DNA from: Phallus indusiatus
Lineage: Eukaryota; Basidiomycota; Agaricomycetes; Phallales; Phallaceae
Direction: 5' to 3'
DNA length: 64,000 nt
NCBI GenBank assembly: GCA_027605045.1
Contig: JAQFWX010000092.1
Span: 160,339 to 224,338, forward strand
Of this stretch, positions 49,099 through 61,805 are shown in pieces. Below the pieces are notes generated by a model. The model saw only the letters and a program-made list of their open reading frames with translations, searched no databases and had not been told where the DNA came from. Numbering within the stretch: the stretch's first letter is position 1; each line of letters opens with the position of its first letter. A program made the translations under genes and the position numbers.

Positions 49099-52000
49099 TT
49101 ATGCATTATACACGATTCTGGCGCCAACCCAGGCATATGGGTAGTTGTGCTGGTAAAAGTTGCTTACGGAGGCACGTTGAGCAATTCGCGGAATCGTAGC
49201 ATACGAGCCTCCAATCTACAAGAGAATTAATACCTTTATTTTCGATAGAATGATGATGAGAATTGGTTGCACATACCACAACTTGATGTTTGTCGTCGAA
49301 AAAGTCGGAAGAGTATCTGTTCCAATATGAAAAAAAAACGCTCAGAACAATACTGAATGTTAGGACAGCATGCGATGACATACCCGGGATACAAAGTGGA
49401 CGCTACATAGCCTTCATAGCTAGCCAACTTTGTGCTTGTCCATTCCCAGATACCACCGTTATGGCCCTGTCCACCGTCCTTGGCGCCAGTGGTAGCACTT
49501 CACAAAAAAGTCAGTTAAGCTCTCAAGCAAAGATCTGATATAAAATGCTCCTCACGGGACAGGATGCCAGTTTCTAAAACCAACGTTAGCACTACCCACA
49601 AATCCACCCTGATACTTCTCCCAAAACGCCTGCAACTCAGCCACTGTCGGAATTCTACCCCCTTTCACACGAGCATACGTCGATAAATCGTCGTATTCAG
49701 CTTGAACAGGCCAATGCTTCGCGATATCAAACGGCATGGGGCCATACAACGTGCGGACGCACGTCGCGCCGTTGACAGTTACCCAACTAGCAGGCATTTT
49801 CACTTGATTCTCTCCTTTGTTTTTGGTAGAATCGGAATAGTATGCCAAGTATTCGCCGTTGGTTATGGGGCGCCATGAAATGCGGAAGGAGGGCAGTTGG
49901 ATGGTTCGCTTCGGGTGCTCGTTGTCCCACCCGAAATCGTGTCGTGGGTGGAATGGAACAGTCGCGTCTTCCGCTTCAAAGTCGTCATGTCCCAGAACGA
50001 CAGATCCAGATGGAATCAAAACTGTCTCGCTGTTGGTGGTAGAATCGTAAAATTGTTGGTACTCTTTGTCCCATTGCTCTTTGAAAGATTCGAAATGTGG
50101 TCGAGAGAATGAAGGCGGTGGGAGAGTTCCAGATCCGGCACGTTGTATCAACATATAGAGTAAAGTCTAAATAGGTTGTTTGTTCATGATCCGTTTGACG
50201 GTATTAGTGGGCTCAGGACTTACTTCAGCGTGGAGACCTTCATGCTCAAATGTCATAAACAAGACACGAGCCGTTTTCCTATCCAAAACGCGTTTACCAG
50301 ACTTGAGATCGGCGTATACATTCAACAATCGTTGACGGACTCTAAACAATAGGACGAGAATTCAAAGGAATGTCCTTCTTCGTTATAATGACAAAACCCA
50401 CCTATCACGGAAATCCAAGATCTCTTCTAAAGTGGGCCAATCCTCGTCTTTATCCGGAACTTCAGAATGTGGCTATAGCCCCCATACGGAAAGTAAGTAA
50501 CGGTCACGGCAGAGGCAAAATCACAAATTTAGCTTACATGACATTGAGTCGGATCGTCAACATGCGGGTCAATTCCACGCTAAAGGCAGATATGTTACTG
50601 TAAGAAAAAAGGAAACATCCATCCGTGAAATGGAACTTACTTCAAAGATGTATTTGTATTGGTCCGGTTCCGTATGAGGCTCCTTCAGCAATCGAGAAAG
50701 ATGGATGTCAAGGAACCTACAGTAATAAATGACATCAGAATCTAAAACAGAAGCAGAAGAAAGCAGCAGATCACATACGTCGGAATATGTCCAAGGTAGA
50801 ACAAACACTTGTGACGAAGATCAATAGGCTTCTGATGAAGCATCTCAGGAGGAATCATTCCCAAAGTGATCGCATCCCAGGCTTTCCACATTTCCTTCCA
50901 ATCTTTAATAGTCGGGATACTATACGGACTCAATTTATCGTTCGGTTCGTCTAATAACGTCGCGATATCCCATTGTTCTGATTGTGGAATCGGCAGGTGA
51001 GAGTTCTTTGACGATAGGAAAGTGGAAAGCTGGGCGTTCTACTAGGTAGAGACCGTATAGGTCTTGAGGATCTTTCCATTGTTGGATGATGCGGAGGTTG
51101 GACGATGAGAATAATTCCAAGACGTTGGCTGTGGAGAACTGAAAAAGAGACATGTTAACACTTTAAACGTTGTGAGAAGGGTTATTACTGACCTTATGGC
51201 TAACTTCGATGTTGACTAGTTCACCATCTTCAAAATTGATGATGGTTTCCGTATCTTTCAGATCTGCGGAAGGAATCTTGACAGACTGTGGGCCAACGGA
51301 TTTATAATATGCCTCATGACGACCTATGATGATGATTGTAAGACGGTGCTTTCAGCGAGAAGGGATAAAAATAACTCACGTTCAGTTTCGTTGTAGAAGT
51401 TGACATATTCCCATTTACTCTCCGTAAAAAGAGACTCATCTCCAAGCGTAAGCCCAGCGACTAATAAACAATGAAAAAAACAAAAACGATGTTTTTTTTG
51501 GAATGGGTTCAAATTTATATAAATTTTAAAATCATCATACCCCTCAGGCCATTCATTATGAAGTCTTTGGTGATACCTTTTGCGTCGTTGTATGCTTTCT
51601 CGATGCGTTCCTTGCCGTTGTCGCCGTCAAGTCCGATTAGAAGAGTATCACCCGAGCCTGGTCTGAGAGGTAGACGAGACAAAAATCCGATCATTTCGGG
51701 TCGTGTAAAGTTGCCCAAGGACGAACCCAAGAACAAGAGGTGGAGTGGTGTCTTTCTTGCGGGAGCACCAGTACCAGCATCGGTAGAAGTGGGTTGTGCA
51801 TACTTGTCGTCGAGTAATGGTGAAGACGAGATGGGAGATGGGGGTGTAGTGCCAGAAGATCCGGACGCAGAGTCTGATTGGGATTTGCTGGATGGATCCG
51901 AACTAGAGCTGTTAGAGCTGCTCAAGACTGTATTGACGTTGACATTAGTATTAGCACTAGCGTGTTCTTGAGCTGGTTTATGTCCATCCGATTCGGCTTC

Positions 52001-53160
52001 GGCCAAGTCCGCTGTGCGAAGCTTCTCGAGGCCGTTCTGGTTGATAAATTGGATCCCTGTGAAGGACGGGGATGAGATAAATGGGGAGGTAGATGAGAGA
52101 AAATGTGAAGAAATAGATCACTGACCACCCTCGTAAGTACCCCATATCCCACGCACGGCTACACGGCCAGAAAGTTCTTCGCCCAGAGCACCATATGGGT
52201 GCTCTTCGGCCTCAGATGCAGGAGGGGCGGATGATACGTCTTTAGTCATAGCAATCTGGTTAAGAGTGCGTTCGAGCTCACGACGTTCGAGGTCTAAAGC
52301 GTAGTAGGTTGCGGGGGGAACATCCATGGGACTTGAAGGCCGCTTTTTATCTACCAAAGCGGCTAGGTTATGGAGGAGATGGGACGTCTTGCGAAGGGAC
52401 CTGCCATGAGGCGAATTAAGTCAGTTTTTCTTTTCGTTAGACTTGGATTGTGGCTTTTCCGTGATTATGCGCGCGTAAAAAGGAAACGAATGAAGTATTA
52501 AAAAGTCAAAAAAGGTAAACGAAATTGAAAACATGTGTTAAAACACGGATCTTGAAATTATAGTATAGCCTTTCAATATCATGGAAAGGCTGACCGCTAT
52601 CAATCAATCGAATCGAAAAGGGACGAATTCGAGGGAACGGGAACGCGTGCCCTTGAAGAAGGGCCGGTAGCAATTGGGGGATTACGAAAACGGAGCTTTC
52701 TTTAGCGAGCCGACATGTATTGATATACATCAATATATTATGTATATCGTTTGGATGTCGTTTGTGATAATTGCCAGACGCCACGCGCATAACAGATAGC
52801 GAGAACCAAATTAAAACAGACGTACCCTGCGCCTAACTCAAGGAAGACTTCGCCGTCCACGAGACCCTTTTCTCCATGTATGGTAGTTATAATTTCGGCA
52901 CCTTTGGTCCTCAAGATGGCTTCTTCGAGAGGAAAGAGATAGTATTCGGGAGCGTCGGTGGTGATGAGGTCATACAGTCTGAGGCCTCGCTCGTCGTACA
53001 GGAGGGCTGTCGGCAGCGATTTCTTGCCGGTCGGATTGTTCAATCCCGTGATAATAGCGGAGCGAAGAGGAATGGCTGATGTAGCCTGTGATGCCTCTGA
53101 ATCGAGACGGACGTCAATGATCTTGACGGGTGTCGCTTGGGGTGCTATCTCTCTCTCCAT
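49099..53160 (-). CDS. egt1: Ergothioneine biosynthesis protein 1 (methyltransferase-sulfoxide synthase fusion)
   Basis: About 15 exons, over 850 residues. The start MEREIAPQATPVKIIDVRLD at 53160 is chosen because the longer frame to 53385 has no ATG. The EgtD-like histidine trimethyltransferase part has LLYDERGLRLYDLITTDAPE, YYLFPLEEAIL, EVFLELGAG (SAM loop), LHLLFLGSSLGNFTRPEMIG and LIGLDGDN, interrupted by a Ser-rich linker (about 51830-51950). The EgtB-like part begins with a DinB domain (FEHEGLHAET, H-x3-H) and continues with the FGE/sulfatase-modifying fold: IPSGSVVLGHDDFEAEDA, PFHPRHDFGWDNEHPKR, RIPTVAELQAFW, NGGIWEWTSTKLASYEG and ASVSNFYQHNYPYAWVGARI. The fused enzyme trimethylates histidine and attaches cysteine as a sulfoxide, making the ergothioneine precursor. 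Intron 52831 to about 52405 is unusually long. Confidence 0.92.
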
Positions 53161-53614
53161 CTCGAGATCAAGATTCACTGTGGGACTGGCGTTGAACCTC
53201 TCTTGTTTGATGAATGCTGATGTGAACAGAGAAGGATTTGAAAAAAAACCTAAACTCAAAAATCGTTGCACCGGGGGGCCTTTTAAGGAGGGAAAAGTCA
53301 GGCCGAGACGCACGTTATTTTTTGGAGACAGGGCTGAGACTTGATCATATATTGTATCAATATCCGTAAAAGGGGTTAGCTCCACTGAGATTCCACCTTG
53401 TCTGGGTGGCCTTTTGGGTTATATCATTACCCCCGCATGTGTCAGCGGGTTTTATGGTATAGCGTACGATCAATAACGGCATTCAACTTGGCAATAATAT
53501 CAAATCGAGATGTTTTCGCAGCATACTCGACATGTGTAGAGCACACAGCTATTTCCCGATTTAAAATCGGGGCAGGTAATTTGGCTACAGCTACAGCATG
53601 AACACTACCAATTT
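53161..53614. other. Promoter region of egt1 and 3' flank of the small gene
   Basis: The frame of egt1 stays open upstream of its ATG to about 53385 but without Met. No separate feature is seen. Confidence 0.45.
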
Positions 53615-54141
53615 CTACTGACTAGGGCTTGTCAAGTTGTGTTCTCCATGTAAAATCTGCTGGCCCAACTGTTTTGTGTCTTGATTCCCAGTGATCTGAA
53701 TAGGATACATGTGTCAATATTACCGCACTTGGCAGTATTGAATTGTGTTTATCTCAACTGTTCCTTGTGCGACTTTGGCATATCCTAAACCGAGCATTAA
53801 GAATTGGTGTCAGATTGCCACGTCAACAACTCGTCTAGACTCTATCACCTTTGATTTGATCTTTCACAGACACTCTATTCGCGTCTACTCGTTTTCCGTC
53901 TCCGGGTTCCGTAGAAGCTGTTTCAGTGACCTTAGGGGTTAATTTATAATTTTATGCCATGAGTATAATGTACCTTGTTGGTGAGCAGAATCCGTTCTTG
54001 TGGGAGGCATATATTCTGAAGGCATCTTCACAGATTCCTCTCCATACGGATTCAACTTAGGATACTCCTTAATAATTAATCAATTAGAAAATAAATTATT
54101 AAAATCATAGACAAATTGCATACCTTGGTATTATGCGACAT
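53615..54141 (-). CDS. Small five-exon protein of 95 residues, uncharacterised fungal family
   Basis: Exons 54141-54124, 54067-53974, 53917-53849, 53784-53759 and 53695-53615 sum to 288 nt, all GT-AG with consistent phase; no single ORF reveals it. The product starts MSHNTKEYPKLNPYGEESVK. The C-terminal half reads VSVKDQIKGYAKVAQGTITG, then NQDTKQLGQQILHGEHN. This resembles small basidiomycete proteins with a D-Q-x-x-GYAK-x-x-x-GT box followed by a K-x-x-GQ-x-IL-x-G helix, which remind me of CsbD-like stress proteins. It is hydrophilic and has no signal peptide. Function is unknown. Confidence 0.6.
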
Positions 54142-57100
54142 ATCAATCAATTAATGGCAGCTCCTACCATTAGCTGTAATCCTTAGAGGCTTTTATTTTT
54201 CCAAAATCTACGTAGTGCTCTGGTCATTTACTATGGTGACGTCACTCAAATACCGGCTCGTGACATCATCTCCCTTTTCCCGAAAAAGGTCTTTTAGCGC
54301 TCAAATGGCCACCCTCGTTCTCCACATGCTAGTGGCAGTGGCCACAATGCCATCGGCGTCATAAGGGTACTAAGAATACACATGCGCAGCTTCGATAATA
54401 TATGTAACAGAAGAGAAACGACGAGCGTGAAGCAACGTTCGTAGACTTGTTTTCCAGTCAGAAAAGGGCTAGTTTGTAATTCTCCATGCTGTTACTTCAA
54501 TGTTCCGGCAAATTAAATTAGTATTTCTCACATTGCTTTGGCACTTTTACCAGTAGCATGGTCTTATCTAATAGAAACCTTCCCATCAACAACTTCCAGA
54601 TGTCTAAATACCTATTCATAACGAGAAGTTCAACTAAAGAGACAATGGCTCAACATGAAGAAGCAAGAGAAATCAGCCAACATTGTCCTTATCCAACATG
54701 CTCCAGAAACAACGAAGAAACCGTAGCTGCAGGAGAACTCACACAGAAATTGCGCAGTGCTCCAAGCCACACGCAAAGCCTTCTGGAGAAGAAAAAGAAG
54801 AGGAAGAGAGGGAGAATTCTGGTAGTAACGATATCTGCCGGGGGTCGTGTGTGTATTCGTTACGTATCCGTACTTCCCTTCAGGTACAGCTCACGGTCAA
54901 ATACACAGCTATGTATGAAGATCTTCAAATCGATCAGGATCATTCTGCGTAACATTATTTCGGCTCTCCACTTGGTTTAAGCGCGGACGAATACCCTCAA
55001 CATCGTGCTACGTTTTTTGCTATGCTTTTCATGGAAAGCTTGCGTAAATTTCCTTGATCACCTGCCACAATTAACGAAAATATACATCCTGTCGAATTGG
55101 AAATACATATTATTAGTCTCCTCAATGTTCTCGTAACGATATCGGCTCAATGCTCGACATTCAGGCACATCTGCTATCTCCGGCTCCGGATCCTGCAGGT
55201 CCTAATCAGGTGAATTCATTGAATTTGACTAGAATTCTCCGCGATAAAATCTGGCGATATCGGACAAACGCTCGTCTCCTCTCGCGAGAATTTATCGGGG
55301 AACAATTTATCAAAATCTCTCCTTCAGCCTTTCGTTGAGCCAGGGTCGTATTTCTCATTCCTAACAGCCTGAGTAGTTGTGTCTCATATAATCGTACCGC
55401 GTATTAGAATTTGGTTGTTATCGTTGTTCGCATTATTCAGCATCTTGACTTGGGTCGTATATCTTGAAAGATCAGTCTGAAGAATTGGCGCATGAATTAT
55501 TAAATCCACCGTTCAAGGGCACTCCTAACATTTATTTCTGCCATGGCCAAGACTAAAACATGCGTCACTGTATGTTAATCTCTCTTAGATAACATAAAAT
55601 GCATACTTACACGACAAATGAACAGGACTCATATATGAACTCTTGCACAACCCTTCCATATTGAAAAGGCGTTCAAAAGAGTGCAATCGTATTACCATTA
55701 CTCGCGCCGCCGTCACTCGCTCGCTCGCTAACGCTCATCGGTATAAGAAGACCTGAAAAACGCCGTTTATATTACCAAATTCAGGGTTTCTTGGTTCTTC
55801 TTTTTGGACATCAACGTCAGATCAAAAAAGCGAAAGTGAGCCATTTGTGCCTCCACGCGGTCGGGTTCATCATGATTTGCCCTATGTGCTCCATACATAT
55901 GTAATGATACATACTAGGTATCCTTTTTTGGAGCACATGTGAGCCATTTATGCCTACGCACCGTGCCGCGGATAGACGAAACTTGAATATTTGATGCATG
56001 AGGTCGGATCCCTTCGCCGGCTAGTCTATATTAATGAAAAGTGAGGCATTTGTGCGTCATGCGGCAACTCTATCGGTCCATTTATGTATCACGCGTTTTG
56101 TATACACGCCAATAAAGTTGAAGGAAAGATAGCCTTGGGCTAAAAACGAAAGGCGATGTACGTCAATGATTCTTCGTATGTATGACCAGCCGCTTCCATC
56201 CGCTCTTCCTAGCTCTCGGTAAAATATCAAAGCGAGATAGTCAGTATATATAAAGAGAACGTTGAGATTGAGACGTATTTGACCACTGAGTGCTTTCTTT
56301 GGGGTTTTGTGGTGATAATAAAGTTGAGGCGCGTGGATTATGGGGGAACGCCGATGATAATGCTAGAGGTAAAGCTCGGCGCCGAACATAGACCGATAAG
56401 AACGTCTAAGTAAGGAGATCAACAAGATTGCTTGAGAATCCCAAAGAGACGTTTGTTGCGGATTGTGAAGTAGCCAAATCACAATAGCGAGCCGTACGCT
56501 TCTTGTGCCAAGTTGGATAGGCTAATTGGAAAATACGAGCACGACACGGCTACTCCTCCAAATCGCGATGGATTGCATGAAAGGTGAGAAACAGACTCCA
56601 CGATTATATCTTGTTCAATGCTAGCGACCTCAATAGCGAATCAAAAACGAGATAGAATACGTACTAAGACTGATACCCTGACGAGTGCAAGGCCGAGAAA
56701 TCCGACAAAGCCAATATGGATGTTTTATCAAGCGAAAAAAAGTCAGTCCCGTCGGGTGCAAATTAGATATACAAATGTAGAATTTTGTGATATCGCAAAC
56801 CTTCCCAATCCCATGATAAAAAACGTGTCGGTACTGCAGTCAGCGAGAACTCAGACGAAGAGCGCGTTTTCTTTTTGGAGTTCGTGACCATTACATAATC
56901 AATTTCCGTTTGAATTGAATCAAAAGATTTCAACCACAACAGTGTTGAACTCGTGGTATCGCTGTGATATTTTAAGATGGTGAAATAGAACGTTTACTCC
57001 GCTCTAATACATTATTTTAAACTACATAGGCCCATCAGTAAATCATATGCGCCGCAAGTCCGCCTCCGTACTGAGGACACATGTTTTGCTTTTCACGAGG

Positions 57101-58466
57101 TCTTCCGTCCTGAGCTCCAAGGTTCGTTCCCATTTTACTGGGCTGAATTTGTTCCTCTACTTATTTTCGTTGTTCTAGAGTATTATGGGTTCTTTGTCAG
57201 ATAGATAGTCATCCGTCTACGTGTTAGTTTAACTGGTTTTATCTTTTTTGAGCGAACGTCAAGTGAAAAATAATCAAAGGACCGACTCGCTGCTCATTTT
57301 TCAATAAGTAGTGAGCTCTTTTACTCCTCAGTCGCAAATAAATTCAAAAACAGTCTAGGCATTACGGTTCTGCCGCTGATTTTCCTGCACTAACTCCTGG
57401 CAGGCATCATGGTTCCTGTCTGGGTTTCCTCTTGAGTTGGTCAGTTTCTTAAAATCCAAACAGTATAAAACGAAAAGAAATTGATCAGTTATAGCTTTCG
57501 GGCATCATCGCGAATTGGTGCATATTCACTGGGTTACTCGAATTCTGGTCCCATCATCGTGTCCTGTACATTGAAACATCCTTTCTGGTTTCATGGTACG
57601 ACCTGAATTGAAAAACACCTCTAACTGCTACCACTATTTAATGACCGAAGTTCTCAGACTAGCTGCAACATCTTGGGCCACAGCCTTTAAAACTTTGTTT
57701 CCCTACTAGTAGAACGTACGAAAGCAGTTATAATTGTTGAGAAGTGGCTCATGAATAAAATTCTCCTTATGAGTGGGTTCATTTCTCCTATAGCAATGCA
57801 TGAAGAAGTATCAAAGGACTATCTGGATTGGTTTCTGAATTTGGGAATGTAGTTATACGGAACTTCTGCTTGAATTGCTGTGTAATCACTATAAGAGTGA
57901 AGGATATGGGGTGGTCTACTCTGTTGATGTCACTTGAATATCTAAAATCGAATAACCAAAGGCCACCTATGTCGAAATAACGTAGAGTGGTATATGTAAC
58001 TCTTCAACAATTTCTGAACATGAGCAGAAGAAGGTATATCGATGGTTTTCCTAAAGTACAATTGTACGCGCGTAACTCCAGTCATGCATACAATAATCCT
58101 CTCTCCTTCAAATACTACATTATATGTAATTGTTTTCGGCGAATTGCTCTAATCGTTGTCATCAGCAGCTCTCCGTATTTCCTTGCCTAGCGAATCAACC
58201 CTTGCCAAAACACTATCAGAGATCCAAGATTGTCTTCATTTTGGAGGTCTAATTCCTCGTTCTATATCGTGCTTTCAGCTCCGGCTGGTTTGCTGTAAAG
58301 AAGCCCGAAATAGTCGTTTAATAAATGTATAGAGCCATCGGTATACTGTCTGAGAGATTTGGGCCCAGTAATCCAATTTCTTTCGAGCCTCAGCTCAACC
58401 CGGCCGAAACCTTGATGACGATACAGAAACAAGTTAAATCCCAAATAACTTGTTATAAGTGATCAG
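54142..58466. other. 4.3-kb region without a supported gene
   Basis: Only short ORFs occur, none with convincing domains. The best is 54645-54800 (plus), where EISQHCPYPTCSRNNEE faintly recalls a C2H2 finger. Within it lie a hairpin at 55884-55938 and a motif recurring at about 102-bp spacing (55836, 55939, 56041). It may be old transposon debris or heterochromatin, but nothing here proves that. Confidence 0.5.
55884..55938. repeat. Inverted repeat, 10-bp arms
   Basis: atgtgctcca (55884-55893) and tggagcacat (55929-55938) are perfect inverted copies separated by 35 bp. It may be a relic of a small foldback element or a chance hairpin. Confidence 0.6.
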
Positions 58467-60316
58467 TTAATATGACCGAATATCGGATCGATAAGTAATT
58501 ACCTCTTCCATATCAGCGTCTTCGTCTTCGTCCTCTTCTTCACCTTCACCCCCATTCTCCACTTCTGGAACTTCCGGAACTTCGGCCGCCTCCACGGCGG
58601 GCGTAGGCTCATTGGTAGAATCACCGTTGATATTGCGCAACCGTCGTTGTTCAACCATTTGTTCCCTGTGTCCCTGTTTTTGATCAAGATCGGCTACCAT
58701 TTTCTTTAACTGATCCTCAAATCGTTTCTGAAAAGCACGAGTGAAATAAGGCAAAAATTATCCCTCCAGAACGCAAGAATTTACCTTGATAAGAGGGTTG
58801 ACTGCAACGGCAATCTCCTGCTCTTTTCTGGATATAGCAGCCTGCAAATCACTAATTTCCTCCAATAGTAACTTCTTTGCTTGCACGGCCTCTTCGTCCT
58901 CGTCCTCGTCTTCTTCAGATTCATCGCTCCCGTCGCTTTCGCTGGCTTCCTCCTCCATCCCTTCCACCATTTCTCGAGCCAATTCTGCTGCCAGCTCTTC
59001 GTCAATATCACCTTCCTCCTCTTCCTCCTCTTCCTCTTCACCCTCATCTTCGTCCGCGGGAGTCGCCTGCATATCACCATCTAAATCGCCTCCCATCATA
59101 CCTTCGTTCGTTTCTTCCGGATCTAAGAACTCGGAATCGGACAGGTCAGGATTTACATTTTCAAGGACCTCTAGCAAAGAAATGAGAAAGGCTCTTCTTG
59201 TCTATACTTGGGAAACGGAAATTACCGTATGCAACTTTGGTAGCTTTAGAGTCCTCAGCCAGGAGGCGTTCCACTTCAATTTCTACGGTTTCAATCGTCT
59301 AAATTCATCACAAATTCATCAAATTTAGTTAAATGAATTGGTGAAAAAGGGTTGGTAATCTTACTCTGCGATTGGCTCTTTTCCTGAATCGTCTCTTCCT
59401 GGCCCAATGGAGCGGAGGTGTGATACCATGTGGCCAAATGAAGTCATCGATATTAAATGATTTATTTGCGAGAACCTCGTCTTCGCTGTTGATCTTGTTT
59501 TCAACTACAAGCATCTGTAAAGGGACGGTTGTTAAAGGAGAACAAAGCAAGCTAAGTCAGAGTCTTCTTACCTGGCAGATATCCGCAACTTTGAAAACAT
59601 TTTTGTTGTCAAGAGTCTTCTGAGACTCGACTATACACGGTAAGTCGACAAGCTTCGCAGAATATAGTGTGTCGCCAACATGGAAAACACCTCGCCGAGA
59701 ATCTAACAAACAAGGACGTCATTTTCCGTCATTTTCATAACGTAACTGAGATTAATATACCTTTGAACTTGAACCAAACGTCTTTCGACATTTCGCGTTT
59801 CTCGACCATCGCCCGTAATCTCTCACAGTCATCACCGGGTGGCAATCGCAATATGAAGTGCTCCTCAAACGTCAAATCCTCATCATCCGAGTCCAGCTCT
59901 CTATCGTATGATCCTAGAAATGATATCCCAGAAGCTTGACGTTCGCTGACTTTCAGCTTTAACTTTGGTGCAAGCTTTGCTCGCGAAGTCTGGTTTGAGC
60001 TGCGTGTCGAACGCTCTGCAGGATCCAAAGCTGGGGGCGTCATCGCTTGACGTGTCGCACGACGCGTAGTCATAGTCATTGCTGGAAGTGAAGTATTTTT
60101 CGTTGCTGGTGCAGGAACAAACGGTTTAGCATCGACAGCGGTGGGATCTGCTTCCGGAGTCTCCACTTTGATGTCATGTTGAGACGATTCTTCAAGCGCT
60201 TGCTGCAATATCTGTTCGTAAGGTTCCATGCTATCTCCGATATCTATATAACCTTCTCCACCAATATCACCTTCCTCATCGTGGTCGCCATCAATATCGA
60301 CGAAGTCGTCCTCCAT
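58467..60316 (-). CDS. taf7: Transcription initiation factor TFIID subunit 7 (TAF7)
   Basis: Six or so exons encode about 440 residues from MEDDFVDIDGDHDEEGD (ATG at 60316). After an acidic, Pro/Thr-rich leader comes the TAFII55 N-terminal domain: LTFEEHFILRLPPGDDCERL, KREMSKDVWFKFK, DSRRGVFHVGDTLYSAKLVD, LPCIVESQKTLDNKNVFKVA and DICQMLVVE. Then NKSFNIDDFIWPHGITPPLH and a basic RKRRFRKRANRR. The C-terminal half has long Glu/Asp runs and a coiled coil (AKKLLLEEISDLQAAISRKE). TAF7 is a TFIID component that contacts TAF1 and controls its activity at core promoters. The long plus-strand Ser-rich ORF over the acidic tract is only its complement. Confidence 0.9.
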
Positions 60317-60462
60317 AGTTGTCTGCAAAGGTTTCTTACGTCAGCATGATTACCTAATTGGGTAAAACTGAGTCTGACCTGACTCTGAGTTCATAATTGC
60401 CCTTGCTAGTTCGATTGTCTATTCGTAGTTAACCCCAGACCGTATGTGAAGAAATCCAAAAA

Positions 60463-60724
60463 ATGAATTGTCGGCAGCCTCAAAGGAAGGAAGGGAAGAA
60501 AAATGAATCCGTCACCATGGATGATGTTACATTCAAGTCACAACTTGAAACGATTTTCAATTTTGAACTTGAACGTTGCCTCAGAATTCAAAAAAATCAC
60601 CGGATTTACATAGTTTTGAAAGCCTCCGGAAGAATTACTTGGCAGGTTAGTTTTAGCACACACACTAGTCCCTTAGTCTACTGATACTACTGAAGCTAAC
60701 CTCAAGCTCTAGTTAGCTGCCGGT
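60463..60724 (+). CDS. Possible tiny two-exon gene, divergent from taf7
   Basis: ORF from 60463 (or MDDVTFKSQLETIFNFELER at 60499). A GT-AG intron starting about 60646 and ending before TTAGCTGCC would give a short end LAAGAMF-stop. The product would be about 60-70 residues with one basic/hydrophobic stretch (HRIYIVLKASGRITWQ). No family is recognised. Its close divergent position is the main reason to list it. Confidence 0.3.
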
Positions 60725-61394
60725 GCTATGTTCTAAAGCAACTATGTAATTCGCAAGTATTTTCGGAGTGCAAGCTTAGTACCAATAGTTAAATGCAACA
60801 CAGTTTTGCTTTACCCAATTCACTCAGCAACAGTTGATCTGAGCTTTCCTTTATAGGCGGTTTTACCTTCTAAAACGGTGATCCTTGATTCCTTCTGGAA
60901 ACGTCCTGTTTTGAAATTGAGCAATTTATTAAAACCTTCAGATCAATTAAAAATCGGTAATCCAAGCTTTTTGGATCGAACCTCAAACGTACGTTAACCG
61001 CAGCTTAACCAGATGACGAAAGCATGGGAATCACAAGAATCTTCACTCTCCTTTCTTGGTTAAACTCGTCGGCTAATCCGTAACTTCGAACCTACAAGTG
61101 GAAAATCTATCATATTGTAACATCGAACGCTTCCTGTTGCCGTGATACCGTTTCCCTACCGCATACCACATATCGAGTGCGCTTCGCATCTAGGACTACC
61201 CAAATCCGACCAGATCGCTCAATAAAGTAGTAGCTCCTACAATTGCGACCGTTTATGTACAATCGCCTCTTCTCTCTTAATTCCTTCTGCCCTTCCTTTT
61301 TCTCTTGATTCTCACGCCGCCTATCGTTCGTACCAAACCTCTTGTGGGTCTGTCCTTCATCACTCGGTTAAAATAACTCCCAGTTTAAAGGAAA
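60725..61394. other. Intergenic, pyrimidine-rich towards 61394
   Basis: CT-rich stretches at about 61258-61330 could be a fungal promoter/5' UTR for the ORF at 61395. No gene is seen. Confidence 0.4.
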
Positions 61395-61805
61395 ATGTTA
61401 CTTATCAGCTTGTTTCCTTTGATTCCCGTGATACTTCAAACCTACCAGGCTACCGGCTCAACGTCTCCGCCTGCCCTGAATAAAAGAGGATTGCCAAACG
61501 GGTTTAATGATGATATACACCCTACATACTATCCGACATTTCCTACCTCTTCCTCCAATCAATACCTTCTGAATTATTATAAATTTGGCCAGTCATTGGA
61601 GGACGTATATTTAGCTGGCGCCCCTCGTAACATTCGTCGGTACAAGCGAATTACAAATGTTCTAACCTCTAAGCGGATATCCAACAACCACAAGCGTTTT
61701 GTTTGTTCCTTCGCGTCCTCTTTTTTCCATCTTACCATATTCTGCCCTGAATGCTCCGGATATCACAGCAGTTTCTGCCGAATTCCGCAGTGGGTAACCA
61801 GGTGA
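61395..61805 (+). CDS. Possible small secreted protein
   Basis: 136 codons starting MLLISLFPLIPVILQTYQAT, a plausible signal peptide with an Ala/Thr cleavage region. A possible Kex2 site LNKR follows, then a Tyr/Pro/Ser-rich segment (HPTYYPTFPTSSSNQYLLNY) and two further dibasic sites (RYKR, SKRIS). The end is Cys-containing and may not be coding. A CT-rich leader precedes it. No family is recognised. Dibasic spacing could suggest a processed peptide precursor, but there are no internal repeats to support that. Confidence 0.35.
   Translation: MLLISLFPLIPVILQTYQATGSTSPPALNKRGLPNGFNDDIHPTYYPTFPTSSSNQYLLNYYKFGQSLEDVYLAGAPRNIRRYKRITNVLTSKRISNNHKRFVCSFASSFFHLTIFCPECSGYHSSFCRIPQWVTR

Noticed and set aside
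52738..53385. Egt1 start at 53385
   Set aside because: That end of the frame has no ATG; the first in-frame Met at 53160 gives the expected start just before the IIDVR strand.
54645..54960. Possible C2H2 zinc-finger gene (HCPYPTC)
   Set aside because: Only a fragment of the pattern, no following H-x3-H, overlapping frames and no credible introns.
58786..59328. Long Ser-rich plus-strand ORF (180 codons)
   Set aside because: It is the complement of the Glu/Asp-rich tract of taf7; Ser runs arise from reading GAG/GAA repeats backwards.
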